Shown: positions 12,201-23,803 of the stretch, piece by piece
How the letters are laid out: each line of letters begins with the position of its first letter
Numbering within the stretch: the stretch's first letter is position 1
DNA from: Edaphochlamys debaryana
Taxonomy: Eukaryota; Chlorophyta; Chlorophyceae; Chlamydomonadales
DNA: 64,000 nt
Reading direction: 5' to 3'
Assembly (NCBI GenBank): GCA_016858145.1
Contig: JAEHOE010000002.1
Span: forward strand, 2,046,001-2,110,000
Notes under the pieces: model-generated
What the model saw: only the letters and a program-made list of their open reading frames with translations
Told to the model about the DNA's origin: nothing
Database searches by the model: none
Made by a program: the position numbers and the translations under genes

Positions 12201-13163
12201 TGTACATAATGCCGAGCGGGCCCTCGCGGGCGCAGCGCGCAGGAACTGTGGACTCGGGTGGACGGTGTGGGACGGTGCATGCGACATGCGGAGGTGCACG
12301 CCGCCCAAACCCGACCTGCCCGCCCACCTCTTGTAGAGTCGCGCAGTAGTGCGCCGCGACATGGAGCGTCTGGAAGGCCCAGTTTGGAAACAAATCGCCA
12401 CCGAACAGGGTTGTCGGGGGCAAAATCGCTGAATGCTGTCCCGGTACAACCTGCACGAATCAGGGAGCTTCTCGTTACAAACGTCTCAGCAAGATCAAGC
12501 ACAACCAAGATGCCGGAGGGGAGCAGCCAGGAGCCCACCTCAAGCTTGAGAGCGTATCCCACGCTTCCGCTTGCGACCGTCAACGGTGGATACGCCGCAT
12601 GCGCCGCTGGCTTCTGAGCCGGGACATACTGACGAGGCAACGCGATCACAGATGCAAGCGCGTGTTCTTCAGTTCCCGCTGCGGCTTGCATCGCGGCAAG
12701 CATCGCTGCATCACTGCTCGGCACTGCTGCAGCGATAACGGAAGGTGACTTGGTTACTTACAAAGGTTGCCCGCACGATAGATGAATGCAAAGCGGTACT
12801 TGAAGCCGAATGTTGGCGACGGCCCGAGCGAGGCCCAGTCCAGGCCCGCCCCATGCCGCTTCCGGCCCGGCCAAGGCCGGAGGGGCTTAAATGGGCGTTT
12901 CTTGCAGCTCAACCTTAGTGAGAACGGTCATGCTGGGAGGCCTGTCTGCACGGTGAGGCGTTCAGACCTCGCCGACCCTGGAGGCCCAAACCCTCCCCAA
13001 CCCTCGGTGGTTGCATTGAGGGATACCAGCGGGGTGCAAGGCCGCCCCAGTGTGGGGACCACACCCGAATCGCATTGGTGCCAGACGAAGCTTCGACGAG
13101 TCTCTGCAGGAGAGCCGGAGACACTTGCGCACGGCTCGCATAGCCATACCGGTACGTAGCCAT
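9232..13163 (-). CDS. Uncharacterised large protein with Pro-rich and Gly-Glu-repeat C-terminus
   Basis: Well-supported exons (minus): 12885-12762, 12726-12539, 12450-12328, 12125-11695, 11592-11490, 11226-11095, 10815-9232 (2685 nt, in frame). A first exon from an ATG at 13163 (MATYRYGYASRAQVSPALL) is likely, but its donor is uncertain: GTGTGG near 13064 or a site closer to 13000. The N-terminal half is a folded, hydrophobic region (FGFKYRFAFIYRAGNL; LFGGDLFPNWAFQTLHVAAHY; AFTFCYFRGVHI; EDYRYWPLYPRC) that I do not recognise. The last exon begins helical (KPILASAFLAQVL) and becomes Pro-rich, then has a (GE)n run from a hexanucleotide repeat, an acidic patch (DADELGADDDLDES) and DDELFGDDSL near the end. 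Total about 930-950 residues. The acidic, low-complexity tail would suit a nuclear regulatory protein, but that is only a guess. Confidence 0.75.
9874..9949 (-). repeat. In-frame hexanucleotide repeat encoding (Gly-Glu)n
   Basis: About twelve head-to-tail copies of CCCTCG (plus strand) inside the last exon of the 9232-13163 gene, encoding alternating Gly and Glu on the minus strand. The unit length keeps frame whatever the copy number. Confidence 0.95.
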
Positions 13164-14626
13164 AGCTTCCGGCGCGGCGTGTGATGTTGTGTGCTGTGCC
13201 CAGCTGTGCGTGGCCCCGCCCGCACAGTCCTTACCCTGTTACTGGGCCCCGCGCCCTGAAACCCTGTCATCCGGTGATCCGGACCAAGCTCAAGAGGCGT
13301 AGGGTGGTGCAGGGTGAGTGAGGGTGGAGTGGGTTGCGGAGGAACGGGCCGTGGCGGAGTTGCGGCTGGCGGGCGCGGGGCATTGGCTAGTGGAGGATGC
13401 ACAGGGGCCCCAGGGCCGCAGCCCCCCCCCCCCTTGCCCCTACCTCGGTAGCCAGGCAACCGTCCGTCCTGGACGGAGTGGAGCAGCATCCCCTCCCCGA
13501 CCAGTGCTGGTATCTTCCGTCAGGGCCTTCTGGCTGACAGCCAGAACCTCCCCCTGGGAGGCCCGGAACCTTCTGGCCATGGAACCAGAACACCCCCCCG
13601 GGAAGGCTCAGATTCTTCTGGCTTGGTAGGGGGCGACATGCAGGCTTGGTCCAAGTGTTCTCCTCCTTGTGCAAACTTGCTCTCCGGTCCTCAGCGCGTG
13701 CAGATCCCTCGCTGCGTAGCCCTCTCGGTCCCACCCTGGCCCTCGTGCCCCATGTCCAGAAGGGTGGAGCCAGATCTCCCCCCCACCGAGGCCCCAATCC
13801 TTCTGGCTCAGAGCCAGAAGCACCCTGCTGGCGGGCCGAAAGCTTCTGGCAGAAAAGCACGAGCCAGAAGGAAAAGAAGAAGATACCAGCACTGTCCCCG
13901 ACTCCCCGTCGACCACTACTGCCCGCAGCCCCTCCCCAAGGCGGCTCAAGGCCCATGACTCCCTCACGGCGTGTCTTTCATGTCTTTCCCCTGGGGGGCC
14001 CCGCAGAGCCCGACGGGGGGCGGGGCTCGGCCCAAAAGCCAGAGGTACATGGCTAAGGGCGAACTGAGGCACCCAATCATATACAGGCCTATAGCTAGGG
14101 GCGCAAGGTTCGGACCAGACGTTACGCGCGTGACACCGGGCGGGCCGCGCCACTGGGGCCACTGGGCCTGACAACGCCTGGCAGGCACACGCTCCGCTGC
14201 ACCAAGTAAGTCTGCACAGCCCCAACCTGCCCCAACCAGCCAGTTATGTGCCCGCAATGGTGCCCCTGCCAGCGAGCTGCACGGCAGGCATGCACTGGGC
14301 CCTTGTCCTGCACGAGCGAGAGAGCTACGGCTGCACAGTCGAGACAATCACGGCCCTCCCAGCAAGCACCCCTGCTACCGCACAACCGCAGCCTGCGACG
14401 ACCCCATCCCGTGCAATGACGAACCCACACTTCCTGTACGAGTTCCTGCCTACCTGCCCCCGCGCACTCCACATGTGAAGCCCCCCATGCGAAGTCCCTC
14501 TTCCGTCCGTCCCCCGGCTTACTAGCCTCGAACCCTGCCCCGTGTATGTAGCTCGCCATTGTCGGGTCAGAGGCAATTGCATGCATTAAAAGGGGCTGAG
14601 TGGTCGATCGCCACTGCATGCATGTA
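13164..14626. other. Intergenic region with a cluster of TTCTGGC/GCCAGAA motifs
   Basis: About 1.46 kb between the 9232-13163 gene and the kinase stop. From about 13520 to 13880 the 7-mer TTCTGGC and its reverse complement GCCAGAA recur many times, several as adjacent inverted pairs. Frames across it have no recognised domain. It must include the promoter of the gene to its left and the 3' end of the kinase. Confidence 0.6.
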
Positions 14627-17427
14627 TCACGCCGGCAGCTGTACGGCCTTGAAGTACCTGATGTGCGCAATGTGGCTCTCCACGTACGACCTCCACCCGG
14701 GACGCGCTTCCTGTTGGCACATGGACAGTACGGAATGCACGGGTAGAGGAGTTAGCCCAAAGTCCCCAAACCGCAGATCCCCGTCCCGACTCCCCGCATC
14801 TACTTTCCAACCCCTGTCCGCCTCTTGCCAACGCGCGCACCTGCCCGCCCTGGAGCCGGGCCTCCCTCAGGCGGCGTGCCTCCGCCGCCTCCTTCTCCAG
14901 CCTCTCCCGCCGCGCCGGGGTCTCGCCCTCCCGGCACCAGGGGTGCTCCAGCACCTCAGCCAGGCTGAGCCTTGCGCTGGAGTCGGGGCAGAGCATGCCC
15001 TGCAGGAGCTTCTGCAGCTCGAGGCTGTTTGCCGGGGAGGCCGCCGGGAAGGCCAGGAGCAGCTTTCGCTTGTTCTGGTACATGACTTGCTGATCACTTC
15101 GAGTCCGCAAGTCGAGTGGGCGGTTGGTGCCGGGCTCGCGCGCAAAGGGCTGGTCGCCGAACATCATCTGTGTGCATGGCGTGAGGCGGGCGAGGAGGGG
15201 AGGGGACAGATTATCCAGCTAGCTGCGGCTCCATCCCTTGCATGGGGGCCAAGCAAGATCGACTCATCAGTCACAGGAGGTAGATCCGTCGCGCCTCCCG
15301 TCTGATATGTCCTCCTTGGCGTCCCGTTCATCTCGGTACAGGAATCTTTGCCCCGCCCCCTAGCAGCCCCCTTCCCCCGAAACGCAACGGCCCGGGCAGT
15401 GACTGGAGGGAGGCCAGCCCAAGTGTGTGATGCCTGGAGTTCGACGCCAAGGCTGCTCACCTCGTACAAAGTGACGCCACTGCTGTACACTGCAGGTATG
15501 GGGGCAGGGAGGGAGGAAAGTTCCATACACCTTTCTCGTTGCGCCAGCCACCTTCAGGTTCCATGCCTTGGGGGCGAGCAACCCGCGCTTGCCCTGCTCT
15601 AAAGGGCGTACGTTCCTGCCCGCCCCCGGCCCACGCACCGTCCACTTTCTCTCCGTCGTACTTCCCTCCCAGCACCTCCGGGGCCGCATAGGCTAGGGTG
15701 CCGACCGCAGTGGCCAGCTCCCCCTGCTGGAAGGGGGACTTGCTCAGACCGAAGTCTGCCACCTGCGGAGGGGCGTGCGTGCAAGGGAAGCAATCTAGGA
15801 AGGGTGCGCTTGCACCAGAGCAGTAGAGGTACACAGATAGGAGCGCGGTGCATTGGGGGCTAGGAGCAATCTGCCTGTACCTTGACTTCAAGGTCCCGTG
15901 TGACGAGGAAATTCTCGGGCTTGACATCCCTGCGCGCAGTTCCCTTCTCAGCACACACCACTCATAGCGGCCCACAACACTTGTGCAGCCCCAATGTTTC
16001 AACACTCTACACAGCCCAACCATGCGCTCTCACCGGTTGTAAATGCCCATAGCGTGGCAGTGCTGAAGCCCCAGCATCTGCGAGGAACCAAAACCCACTG
16101 TCTGAGTGAAGCCCATGACAAACCAGGTGGATGTGTGGTTATGCAATGGGAAGGGGGGGCGCTGTGTGTGGTACGTCTGGATCATGGCTGGTAAACACAA
16201 CTTGGCCACGTGGGCCCCGGATGGGCCCCAAGCCCACCATCTGAAGGAACAACTTCCGCTTGTCGGCCACCGGTATCTCCGTCTGTCGGTCGTCCAGGCA
16301 CTTCCTGAGTGTCCCGCCGTCCACGTACTCGAGCACCTGGGTCGATGCATGTGCGTGGGGCGGATCGGTTGTCCGGGGCTATGGGTTGGTTGTCCGGGGC
16401 TATGCCACTCGGCCCGGCATGCGGACGCAGGGTATGCACCCTATCAGGTAGGTACCCGCCCCCGCGAGCTCGCTGCGCCGGTGCCACTCACCAGGAACAC
16501 GCGTCTGGGGCTCCCCGGCACAGGCTGCGTGAGCCCCAGCTGCAGAGGCCAGAATGCGTGTTATCACGCGCTGCATGCCGTGCAAACACGCACAGGACAG
16601 CACACGGCGGCGCGCCGTGCACACATGCGTTCGCGGACCAACCTCGCTCAGCTTGCAGACGTGTCGGTGGTGCAGGAGGCCCTGGTTGATCGCCTCCCGC
16701 TCCAGCCAAGCCACCTCATCGTCACTCAGGCTCGTCACGGGCTTCTGAAAAGGGAAGACCAAACGCCCGAGGAATGCGCAAGGCCGACCGGTCAGGCTCT
16801 ATGCCTGCTGCCAAGCCGCCCAGCGCGCATACCCCAACTCCCCAAGCTTTCCAAACAATTCAGTTGCCATGCACATGCTCATGCTCATGCCCTGGCCATT
16901 CGACTCTGCGGGGCCGTCAGATTCGTGACGTGACACGTCGTGCCTCACCCCCCCGTCCCCTTGCCCACCAGGAGGATCTTCACGGCCGCAGGCACGGTCT
17001 CTCCAGCCCCTTGCGACCGGCGGTATTGGCACAGCCACACCTGCCCGTGAGTGGGGATTGGACACGGGCGTGGGAGCGGGAATCGGGGGGAAGAGCATGG
17101 CACGCTAATCTCTCGCTCCCTAGCCGGCTGTCCGTAGGGGAGAAGTATGGACGCGTGCCGAGCCAGGCGCGGATCAGCCTACAAAAGTCTGCCTTGGGGA
17201 CCCGCGGCCTTGCACCGTCTACTCTGCTTCTCGTGCCGAGCCCCTGTCTGACGGAGTGACGGAGTACCCCTCCCGCAAGCGCATCGCGCGTAACGGTACG
17301 TGCATACCTCTCCGAAGGACCCGGCGCCCAACCAGCTGGCCATCCCTGGGAAGGTGTCCGCCGGAAGCCCGAGCTTAGCGGCGAGGCGATTCGTCCGGGC
17401 CGTTGGCGGCTGGCCTGGGGCTGCCAT
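14627..17427 (-). CDS. Serine/threonine protein kinase (CAMK-like), NRD catalytic loop
   Basis: Exons (minus): 17427-17308, 17040-16969, 16744-16643, 16539-16492, 16336-16238, 16077-16034, 15929-15881, 15762-15639, 15489-15461, 15167-14841, 14710-14627; 1098 nt, 365 residues, all in frame. Gly-rich loop LGAGSFGEV (about 32-41), ATP lysine in VPAAVK (K61), alpha-C region LSDDEVAWLEREA, hinge LEYVDGGTL, catalytic loop YNRDVKPEN (D163, K165, N168), DFG at 181-183, activation segment GTLAYAAPE (E207), then YSSGVTLYEM and the C-lobe ending SLAEVLEHPW. The usual HRD histidine is Asn (NRD), while all residues needed for phosphotransfer are present. A basic/acidic helical tail follows. It is probably an active soluble kinase; substrate unknown. 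An in-frame upstream ATG (17679) exists, but the stretch between looks non-coding. Confidence 0.92.
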
Positions 17428-18312
17428 GCTGGGTGCGGCTTCAGTGGCGGCAGCCGACGGGAGACTGGCAGGTGGGTGCCTGCAGGTGTCGGGGGCGGGG
17501 GCGGGCGGGGACGCGTGTCGTGTGTGTGTGGGGGGGTGCGGGGCGGGTGTGCGGCATGCTGCGGCAGGGTGTGGGGGGCCTATCGCCCAAGCTCCAGGGT
17601 GTGCTAAAGCACGACATGATCGCGAACCCCGAAGAAGGGTTGCGGCGTGCCGCAGGATGCATGCGAGCATGCCTGCCACGCCATGGACCGAGGAGCAGCC
17701 AAGCCGTAGTGCCTACTGCAGCCGGGTCACTTACCGCGAACTTTAGAGCTACGGAGTCGCGCAACCGAAAGCTGTGGAGTGTCGCTGTCGCTTTTGAGCG
17801 GTGTAGTGGTGCAAAGCGCTCGCTACAAGAACGCAGGTTGCTGCTCACCCGTGTAGCGAAACAAGTGGATGCGAGGAATTGCTCGACGAACGTCTACAGG
17901 TGGGCCATGCACTTCAGATGCTGGTGGGCCGCGAGCGGGCCCTCCATGGGCCTCAGCAGCTGGGGCAAGGGGCTTTAGAGGGCTTTGGGGGTCAATTGGT
18001 CCAGTAGGCAACTGAGTTAGCTGTTCGGTTGGGTTGCGGCCTTTGCAACGGATACTTGCCCCTGCTTGCGCCTAGTATGGAAGCATGGGGTGCGCGGGGT
18101 GACAGGCACCTGCGTGGGGGAAGGCGGGGGAGGCACGCATGCCGGCACTTGCCAAGCGACCAGGGGGGAGGGCATCCTCAGGAACTATAACTGACACACA
18201 CATACGCTCACCCGCAAAACAGCTCTTCTTTTTCCTCGCGACCCGGTCCATCGACAGCTGGGCATGCGGCGGCCCGACCACAACAGCCAATTTCAAGCCA
18301 CACCCTAACCAT
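17428..18312. promoter_or_regulatory. Shared upstream region of divergent kinase and methyltransferase genes
   Basis: About 885 bp separates the kinase start (minus) from the methyltransferase start (plus), so both promoters must lie here. I see no distinct core-promoter element and no coding evidence. Confidence 0.45.
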
Positions 18313-20580
18313 ATGGACGCCTTTAAAGTAGGCGAAATAGTTGACGTGCCGCGGTATGGCAAGGCGGAGGTGCTGGAGCTGGTCTCGGACCCAGCATCAC
18401 AGTTCGTCGGCCGCGTGCGCGTCCGCTACCAAAGCGACGGCAAGGTGTATCATGCAAGGCCGGAGACGCTGAGGAAAGTGGCGCAGGCGAGTGCGACCGA
18501 CTCCCCGGCGACTTACTACTCGTGCACGGGGTTGTGACCGGGGAGACGGCCCCATGGGCCCACGGTTGCAGGGGCGATGGGTTGTGCGCTGGGTGCCATG
18601 CTGCACCCCTGTGCGCATCCTGCGCAGCCATGAGCACCGTGACGACCCCGCTCCCTTCGGGCGTCCCCACCCCATCGCGTGCCTCTCCCCCCTCACCTTG
18701 CTTCACCCACTAAGCACCCCCACAACCCCCGCCCCTTTCCTCTCCCAGGTGAAGCAGCGCGTGATTCTGTGCCACTCCACGACCCACTACCGCACCGCTG
18801 CGGCGGCCGTGGTGAACTGGGACGACACAGTGCTGGAGGTCGGGGCACACGAGGGTGCGTGGGGGCGGCGGGGAACATGGCTGGGACTAGGGGCTAGCAA
18901 GGGCATGGAGAGGGGGCAAGGCTCTAGAGGCTGAGGTGCGCGAGGGCTGTCAGGCGAGGACAGGGAGGACTGGGGGGACAGGGGGAACAGGGGGGACAGG
19001 GCTGTCAGGCGAGGACAGGGAGGACTGGGGGGACCACTTTCCCCATCCATCCCAAATGCACCGCCCGACTGGCCCTCCTCCCTCCCAGCCCTTTATACCC
19101 CTACTTGTCCTCTACCCCTTGCCCAAACCCCAACCTCCCGCACCCCTCCCAGGCGACTGCACCGCCCAGCTGGCCCGGCGCTGCCGCTACGCGGTGGGGG
19201 TGGACAAGAGCGCCGTCACCGTGGAGGCGGCGAGGCGGCGGCACCCGGGGCTGCGCTTCGAGGCGGTGGACGGGTTCGACGTGCCGGCGCTCAAGGTGGG
19301 GCGGGGCGGGACGGGGGAAAGGGGGGTAAGGGGTGGGGGAAGGGGGAGAAGGGGAGGGGTTGCCTGGAGCCGTCCCAGTGGGTGTGTGTACGAGGGGTTT
19401 GGGGTTGTCAAGGTGAGGCCGTGGAGGCGGGGAGGGAGTGAGGGGGTTATGGGGTTGGGAAGGAGGAGCGGTCCCAGTTAGTGTGTGAGGGGTGGGCATC
19501 TGGAGCTTTTCATGTACCGGGTGGGTCCGGCCGGCTATGTCCAGGCCGAGGCGAGTAGACGCCTGACGAGCGCGCCACCTCGTGTAGTGCGGGGTTCCAA
19601 CGGATTAATGGCCGGGTGCGAGCCCGCGTGCCGTGGTGCGGGCTGGTGGTGGAGAGGGGTTGAGGGCTGCACGGAGCCAGACTCGAACATTGGGCCCCCT
19701 GGGGGGGACCACGGGGCTCAGCCCTTTTCCTGCCTTCGGGCAGCCACCCTTGTCATGTACCGGTCTTCGTCTCATCCACGCCTGCCATCACAGCTGCCCG
19801 GCGCCTGCACGACTTCCCTCTGGGCCCCCTGGCCTTGCACCCCCAGCCCCGACTCTCCCACGTCCACCCCCAACCCTTTTGCCACCCCCCACGACCCCCA
19901 GGTCCTGGGGCCCCCCGACGGCTCCGGCTTCTCAGTGGTGTGTGTGGACATCGGGGGCATAGCGGCGCTGCCCACAGTGGCACACCTGGTGGGGCTGTAC
20001 TACAAGGTACGGATGCACGGATTGTACGACGGGGGGAACGCCGTACGACAGAAGGGGCAGCGCACATGTGCCGGCGTGCATCAGCAGATGCGGACGGACG
20101 CACGCGGTCGGGCGCATGCCTGCCCCGGCCTCTGCTCTCCCCGAGAATCTCCAAAGGGCACCCCAAACTCCACTCATAAACCCTCCCGGCCCTGCGCAGG
20201 AGTTCCCCTGGAACACACGCATTGTGGTCAAGTCCGTGTTCCTAAAGCGACTCATGGAGAACTGCCTGCCGTACAACCCCGCGCGGAGCAACCCCTGGGA
20301 GCTGCCGGGGCCGGGGGAGGCGGCGGGGCGGGGGGGAGCGGCGCAGGGGGGGGAGGGGGGGGAGGGGGGGAGGGGGGGGGAGGGGGGGGGAGGGGGGGGA
20401 GGGGGGGGAGGAGGCTCAGGAGGGGGAGGCGGGGGGGCGAGGGGAGAGGGGGCGGGCAGGGGAACGAAGTGGAGGGGGAAGGGGGGGCAGGGACGGAGGG
20501 GCCGGAGAGTGGGGTGGTGGTGCGGGATGGGGCAGGCGCGGGTCGGACGGATGGGTAGCGGGTTTGATGCAGGGGCTTAG
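18313..20580 (+). CDS. Class I SAM-dependent methyltransferase-like protein
   Basis: Exons: 18313-18477, 18749-18854, 19153-19295, 19902-20006, 20200-20580; 900 nt, 299 residues, phases 0, 1, 0, 0. Residues 1-55 form a small beta-rich domain (FKVGEIVDVPRYGKAEVLELV, GRVRVRYQSDGKVYHARPETL) resembling a Tudor/chromo-type barrel. SAM-binding motif I is VLEVGAHEG (84-91), the acidic residue that holds the ribose is in YAVGVDKS (D108), and later strands are LRFEAVDGFDVPAL, FSVVCVDIGG and RIVVKSVFLKRL. This matches the plant SAM-methyltransferase superfamily proteins of unknown substrate. The C-terminal about 70 residues are Gly-rich from a G-homopolymer tract (20340-20480) and are probably disordered. 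Intron 2 has direct repeats (18944-19036). Confidence 0.83.
18944..19036 (+). repeat. Direct repeat in methyltransferase intron 2
   Basis: Two copies of a GGCTGTCAGGCGAGGACAGG-type block of about 36 nt, separated by a short GGGGGACA run. Confidence 0.85.
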
Positions 20581-21534
20581 TGCAGGGGCTTAGTGCGTGG
20601 GACGCGTGTGGGCGGGATCTCGCGAGTGGGGCGGCGGTGCGGGATGGGGGTTGATGCAGGGGGCATATGGTAGGTCGGGCCGGCGCAGAGGACAGCTGCA
20701 GCTGGGGGGCAGCGAGCGGCATGCTGGGGCCCGCCCCTAGCCGTCGGGCCACGCACCGGGTGGTGCGGGTCTGCAGGATGCAGCTTGGTGGGGGTGGGCT
20801 GCCGTATGGGCGACGGCTGGCCCGTCGTGGTGGCACCAGGAGGCGGGGGGGATTTCATTTCACTTTGGTTTGAACCCTCCATGCTTGTGCTTGTAGCCGT
20901 TCGTGTCCAGCCCCAGCCCCAACCTGCAGGCGGCGTCCCCTGCCGCTCTGCTCTGACCCCTCGGCGCTGTGCCAGAGGCCCCAGCTCCGGCCAGCTCCTC
21001 GCCCCGACCTCCACCGGTCAGAGGAGGGACAGGCGCGTAGGTGCTGCTATGCATGGCATACCTTGCCTGAACCTGCCACGCGTCGGGGGGCCACTTCAGG
21101 CCACCACAGCAACGGCCGACTTGGGAGCCGGAAGTTGGGAGCCGGGCGAACCCCATTCGTCCAGGAAGAGCGGGCGAGGGAGAAGGCGTGAGAGGGTTCC
21201 GCATTCCTCTCCTGCTGAAGGGACCGGAAGCGAGTGCGGTGGGCGGCAGTGGCAGACGGACGGTTGACGGGGACGGGGGGGACGGACCCACGGGGACAGA
21301 AGTGCCAGTAAAACCTCCCCGCTTGTGCCCAGACTGAGCGTGGAATTATCATTGGAATTGGGTAGGTAGTCGCAACACTTTGCACAACTTTGCCAATTGA
21401 TGCGATGGACCAAGGGCACTTCAACATTGAAGGCCGGGTTTAGGTCCAGTCTGTCTCGCGCCACTGTTAACCTTACCGTAGACTTAATCGCAACGGGCGC
21501 GCGACGCCTTCGTCACCTTGCGTAAATCCTCTCA
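20581..21534. other. Intergenic region
   Basis: About 950 bp downstream of the methyltransferase. It starts with a short tandem repeat of the stop region (GCAGGGGCTTAGT twice). It must contain the promoter of the small gene at 21535. I see no other gene. Confidence 0.5.
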
Positions 21535-21792
21535 ATGGGAAACAAGCAGGCCACCAACATGCAGACACCACCCGCAGCGCCCGCACCACAGCCCGCACCA
21601 CAGCCCGCACCCGACAAGCCTGTCAAGTCTGCCCGAGAGCGCGCTGAAGGACTTGCAGCTTACTACTGGGCGACTGTGCCGCGTGACGAGCCCCCCAAGG
21701 TCGTCAGGCTGCCGCTCACGCTCCCCGCCGGGCCACCCCTGGGCGGCTTGCTGGCAGGGCAGCGAATGGGCTGGCAAGGAGATTACCCTTGA
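21535..21792 (+). CDS. Small protein with N-myristoylation-type start
   Basis: An 85-residue single-exon frame. It starts MGNKQATNM (Gly2, Lys4, small residue at position 6), fitting N-myristoyltransferase substrates. A Pro-Ala-Gln linker (PAPQPAPQPAPDKP) is followed by a helix (VKSARERAEGLAAYYWATVPRDEPPKV) and a compact end GPPLGGLLAGQRMGWQGDYP. Its composition is protein-like, unlike the surrounding frames. I do not recognise the family. A further exon is possible. Confidence 0.5.
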   Translation: MGNKQATNMQTPPAAPAPQPAPQPAPDKPVKSARERAEGLAAYYWATVPRDEPPKVVRLPLTLPAGPPLGGLLAGQRMGWQGDYP

Positions 21793-23803
21793 CGGCGGCG
21801 GCAAGATGCGCGGTTGAGGCGAGGCTTGTTGTATTTGGATGAAGGTCATACCCAGGGTGCATAGGTACGCTCTATGCGTCATGTCATGGGGGCCAGCGTG
21901 GGGGCGTGCGTGAGCGCTCACCTCCTCACGATGACTCTTGGGACTCGGGGGGCTGGCGACTGGGGGATTGGGGACTTGGGGGCTGGGGATGGCGCGAGGG
22001 GACTGGGGAGTCCAATGTGCGCTCTGTCCCCCACAAACCTCTATGTCCATCACCACCGACCCCAGAACGACGAACCCCGCGTTTCCGCTGCCAACGCAAC
22101 CCGCATTCGCCTCCTGCTGATGCTGCTGGGCTCCGGCCGGCCGGCCGCACTGGAGCGGCCGCCGGCTGTGGACCCGTGCTGAGGACCCGAGAGCGGCGGG
22201 AGCTGCAGCAGGGCTGCATGCATGCACGATGCGTGGAGAGCAGTGTGTGGACCCGTGCTGAGGACCCGAGAGTGGCGGCGGCAGGGGAGTGTGGCGGATA
22301 GCGTGCGTGTGGGCAGTAGTGGCCGAGGGGCACCTCCACTTACAATTTTTTGGGCAGGCTGACAGCCAAGCACCTGGGGCCCAGGGTGCGAGCTACATCG
22401 GAATAGCGTGGACACATGCACGGCGCATGCCACTCTTGCATCCAGCCACGCGGGGTCCCCCATCATCCACCAGTGCCGGCAGCCCTGGCGAGGCCGGTAC
22501 GGAGGCACCATTACTGCCAACGACCGCCGCCCGCCTAGTGTGCGCGGCTCCAGTGCTATTCGGCCTTGCCCCAGACTGGTATCATACCAGACATGATGGG
22601 GTTGATCGGCCCAGCCTTTTTACCTACTTGCTTGTCCCTGTGAGGTAAACCTTGGTGGCACCACAAGCGAACCCAGCGGCCAGCCGCCACTGCGCAGTCG
22701 GGTGCCACCCGTACGCACTACGGAGCCCGGGTGGTTGTTGTTGTGTTGCGGGCTGGAGTCACGAACGGCTGGATCCTCAGCCACGTGACTTTATGTCTCT
22801 TCAGAAGCAACCGGGGGCTAACGTTTTGCGGTAAAGCATTGGATGGGGCAAACGGGCGGCAGCACGCACGGCGCATCTGCCGTGTGCTGTGGTGGCGCGA
22901 GGTGGCCCGTGGACGCATGGCGCTAGCAGCCTGGCACTGGGCAGGGCCTAGGGTGGCTGGCGGGGCCTACCGGTACGCGCGAACGCGCCTGTCTGGGCTG
23001 GTGGAGGTTGGGGCGAGGAGCTGTGGCCTCTGGCAGAGCGCCAAGGGGGCAAAGCGTTGTAGGATGCCGTATGCGAGTTGGGGCTGGACATGAACGGGTG
23101 AACGCCTGCGGAGTAGCAAAGTGGAGGGTGTGCGACGCCTTAGATGACGGCAAGAAAATTTGTGATTTCGAATTCAAGATTTCTTCGTGTTCTCTAACCC
23201 CAGGCCCCATTAACATCGGCCCGAGGTATATCTCGCTGTGGCCACAGCGCCGACAGCGGTGAGAGCTGCAGCAGGAGGACCCCGGGCAGGGGCGGCAGAG
23301 CCTCACCGTGAGGGGCGGGGCCATGAGTCTGTCGCTGCGTGGTGTGGGCGAGCACCCACGCCTCAATCCCAACGGTCCTGGGAGATCTCGCAGGGGCGAT
23401 GCGAGCTGCGGCGTGGTGTGGACGAGCACCACGAATAGCACTGGAACGTCGAGCAGTACACGTAAAGCACATCGACATACTCTTGCGGCACGGCGGCAAG
23501 GCTGGGGGTTCGAGGGGTTTGAGCGCTGTGTTTCGCCGACGCGCGCGTGCCACCGTGCCGCACCATTGCAGCTGTCAAAGCCTGTACCTACACCTTCTGG
23601 CACTAACTTGACCTCCGCATAGGTGCACGCAAGCGCTGCGAGGGCACAGTTGCCGAACCCCCGTGCGATGTCTCACGGGTGGCACACCTAGAAGCAGCGT
23701 ACAGCGGCCACGAGCCCTACAATCTGCTCTGCTGCCTGTATCAAAGTCCGAGGGAGCAGGCGTAGATCACGCGCGACCTTGAAGGTCGAGGCAGAGCCCC
23801 AGA
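21793..23803. other. Intergenic region with a perfect direct repeat
   Basis: About 2 kb. A 27-bp perfect direct repeat lies at 22167-22193 and 22246-22272, next to a GGCCGGCCGGCC palindrome (about 22136). An AT-richer patch is near 23150-23200. Several minus-strand frames between 22900 and 23600 look mildly protein-like but show no domain and no consistent splicing, so no gene is called. Confidence 0.45.

Noticed and set aside
19485..20558. 357-residue plus-strand frame
   Set aside because: A shadow of methyltransferase exons 4 and 5 in another frame. The true frame carries the SAM fold.
22923..23603. 226-residue minus-strand frame with several cysteines
   Set aside because: Cysteine spacing fits no EGF or zinc pattern, and no exon partner in phase was found.
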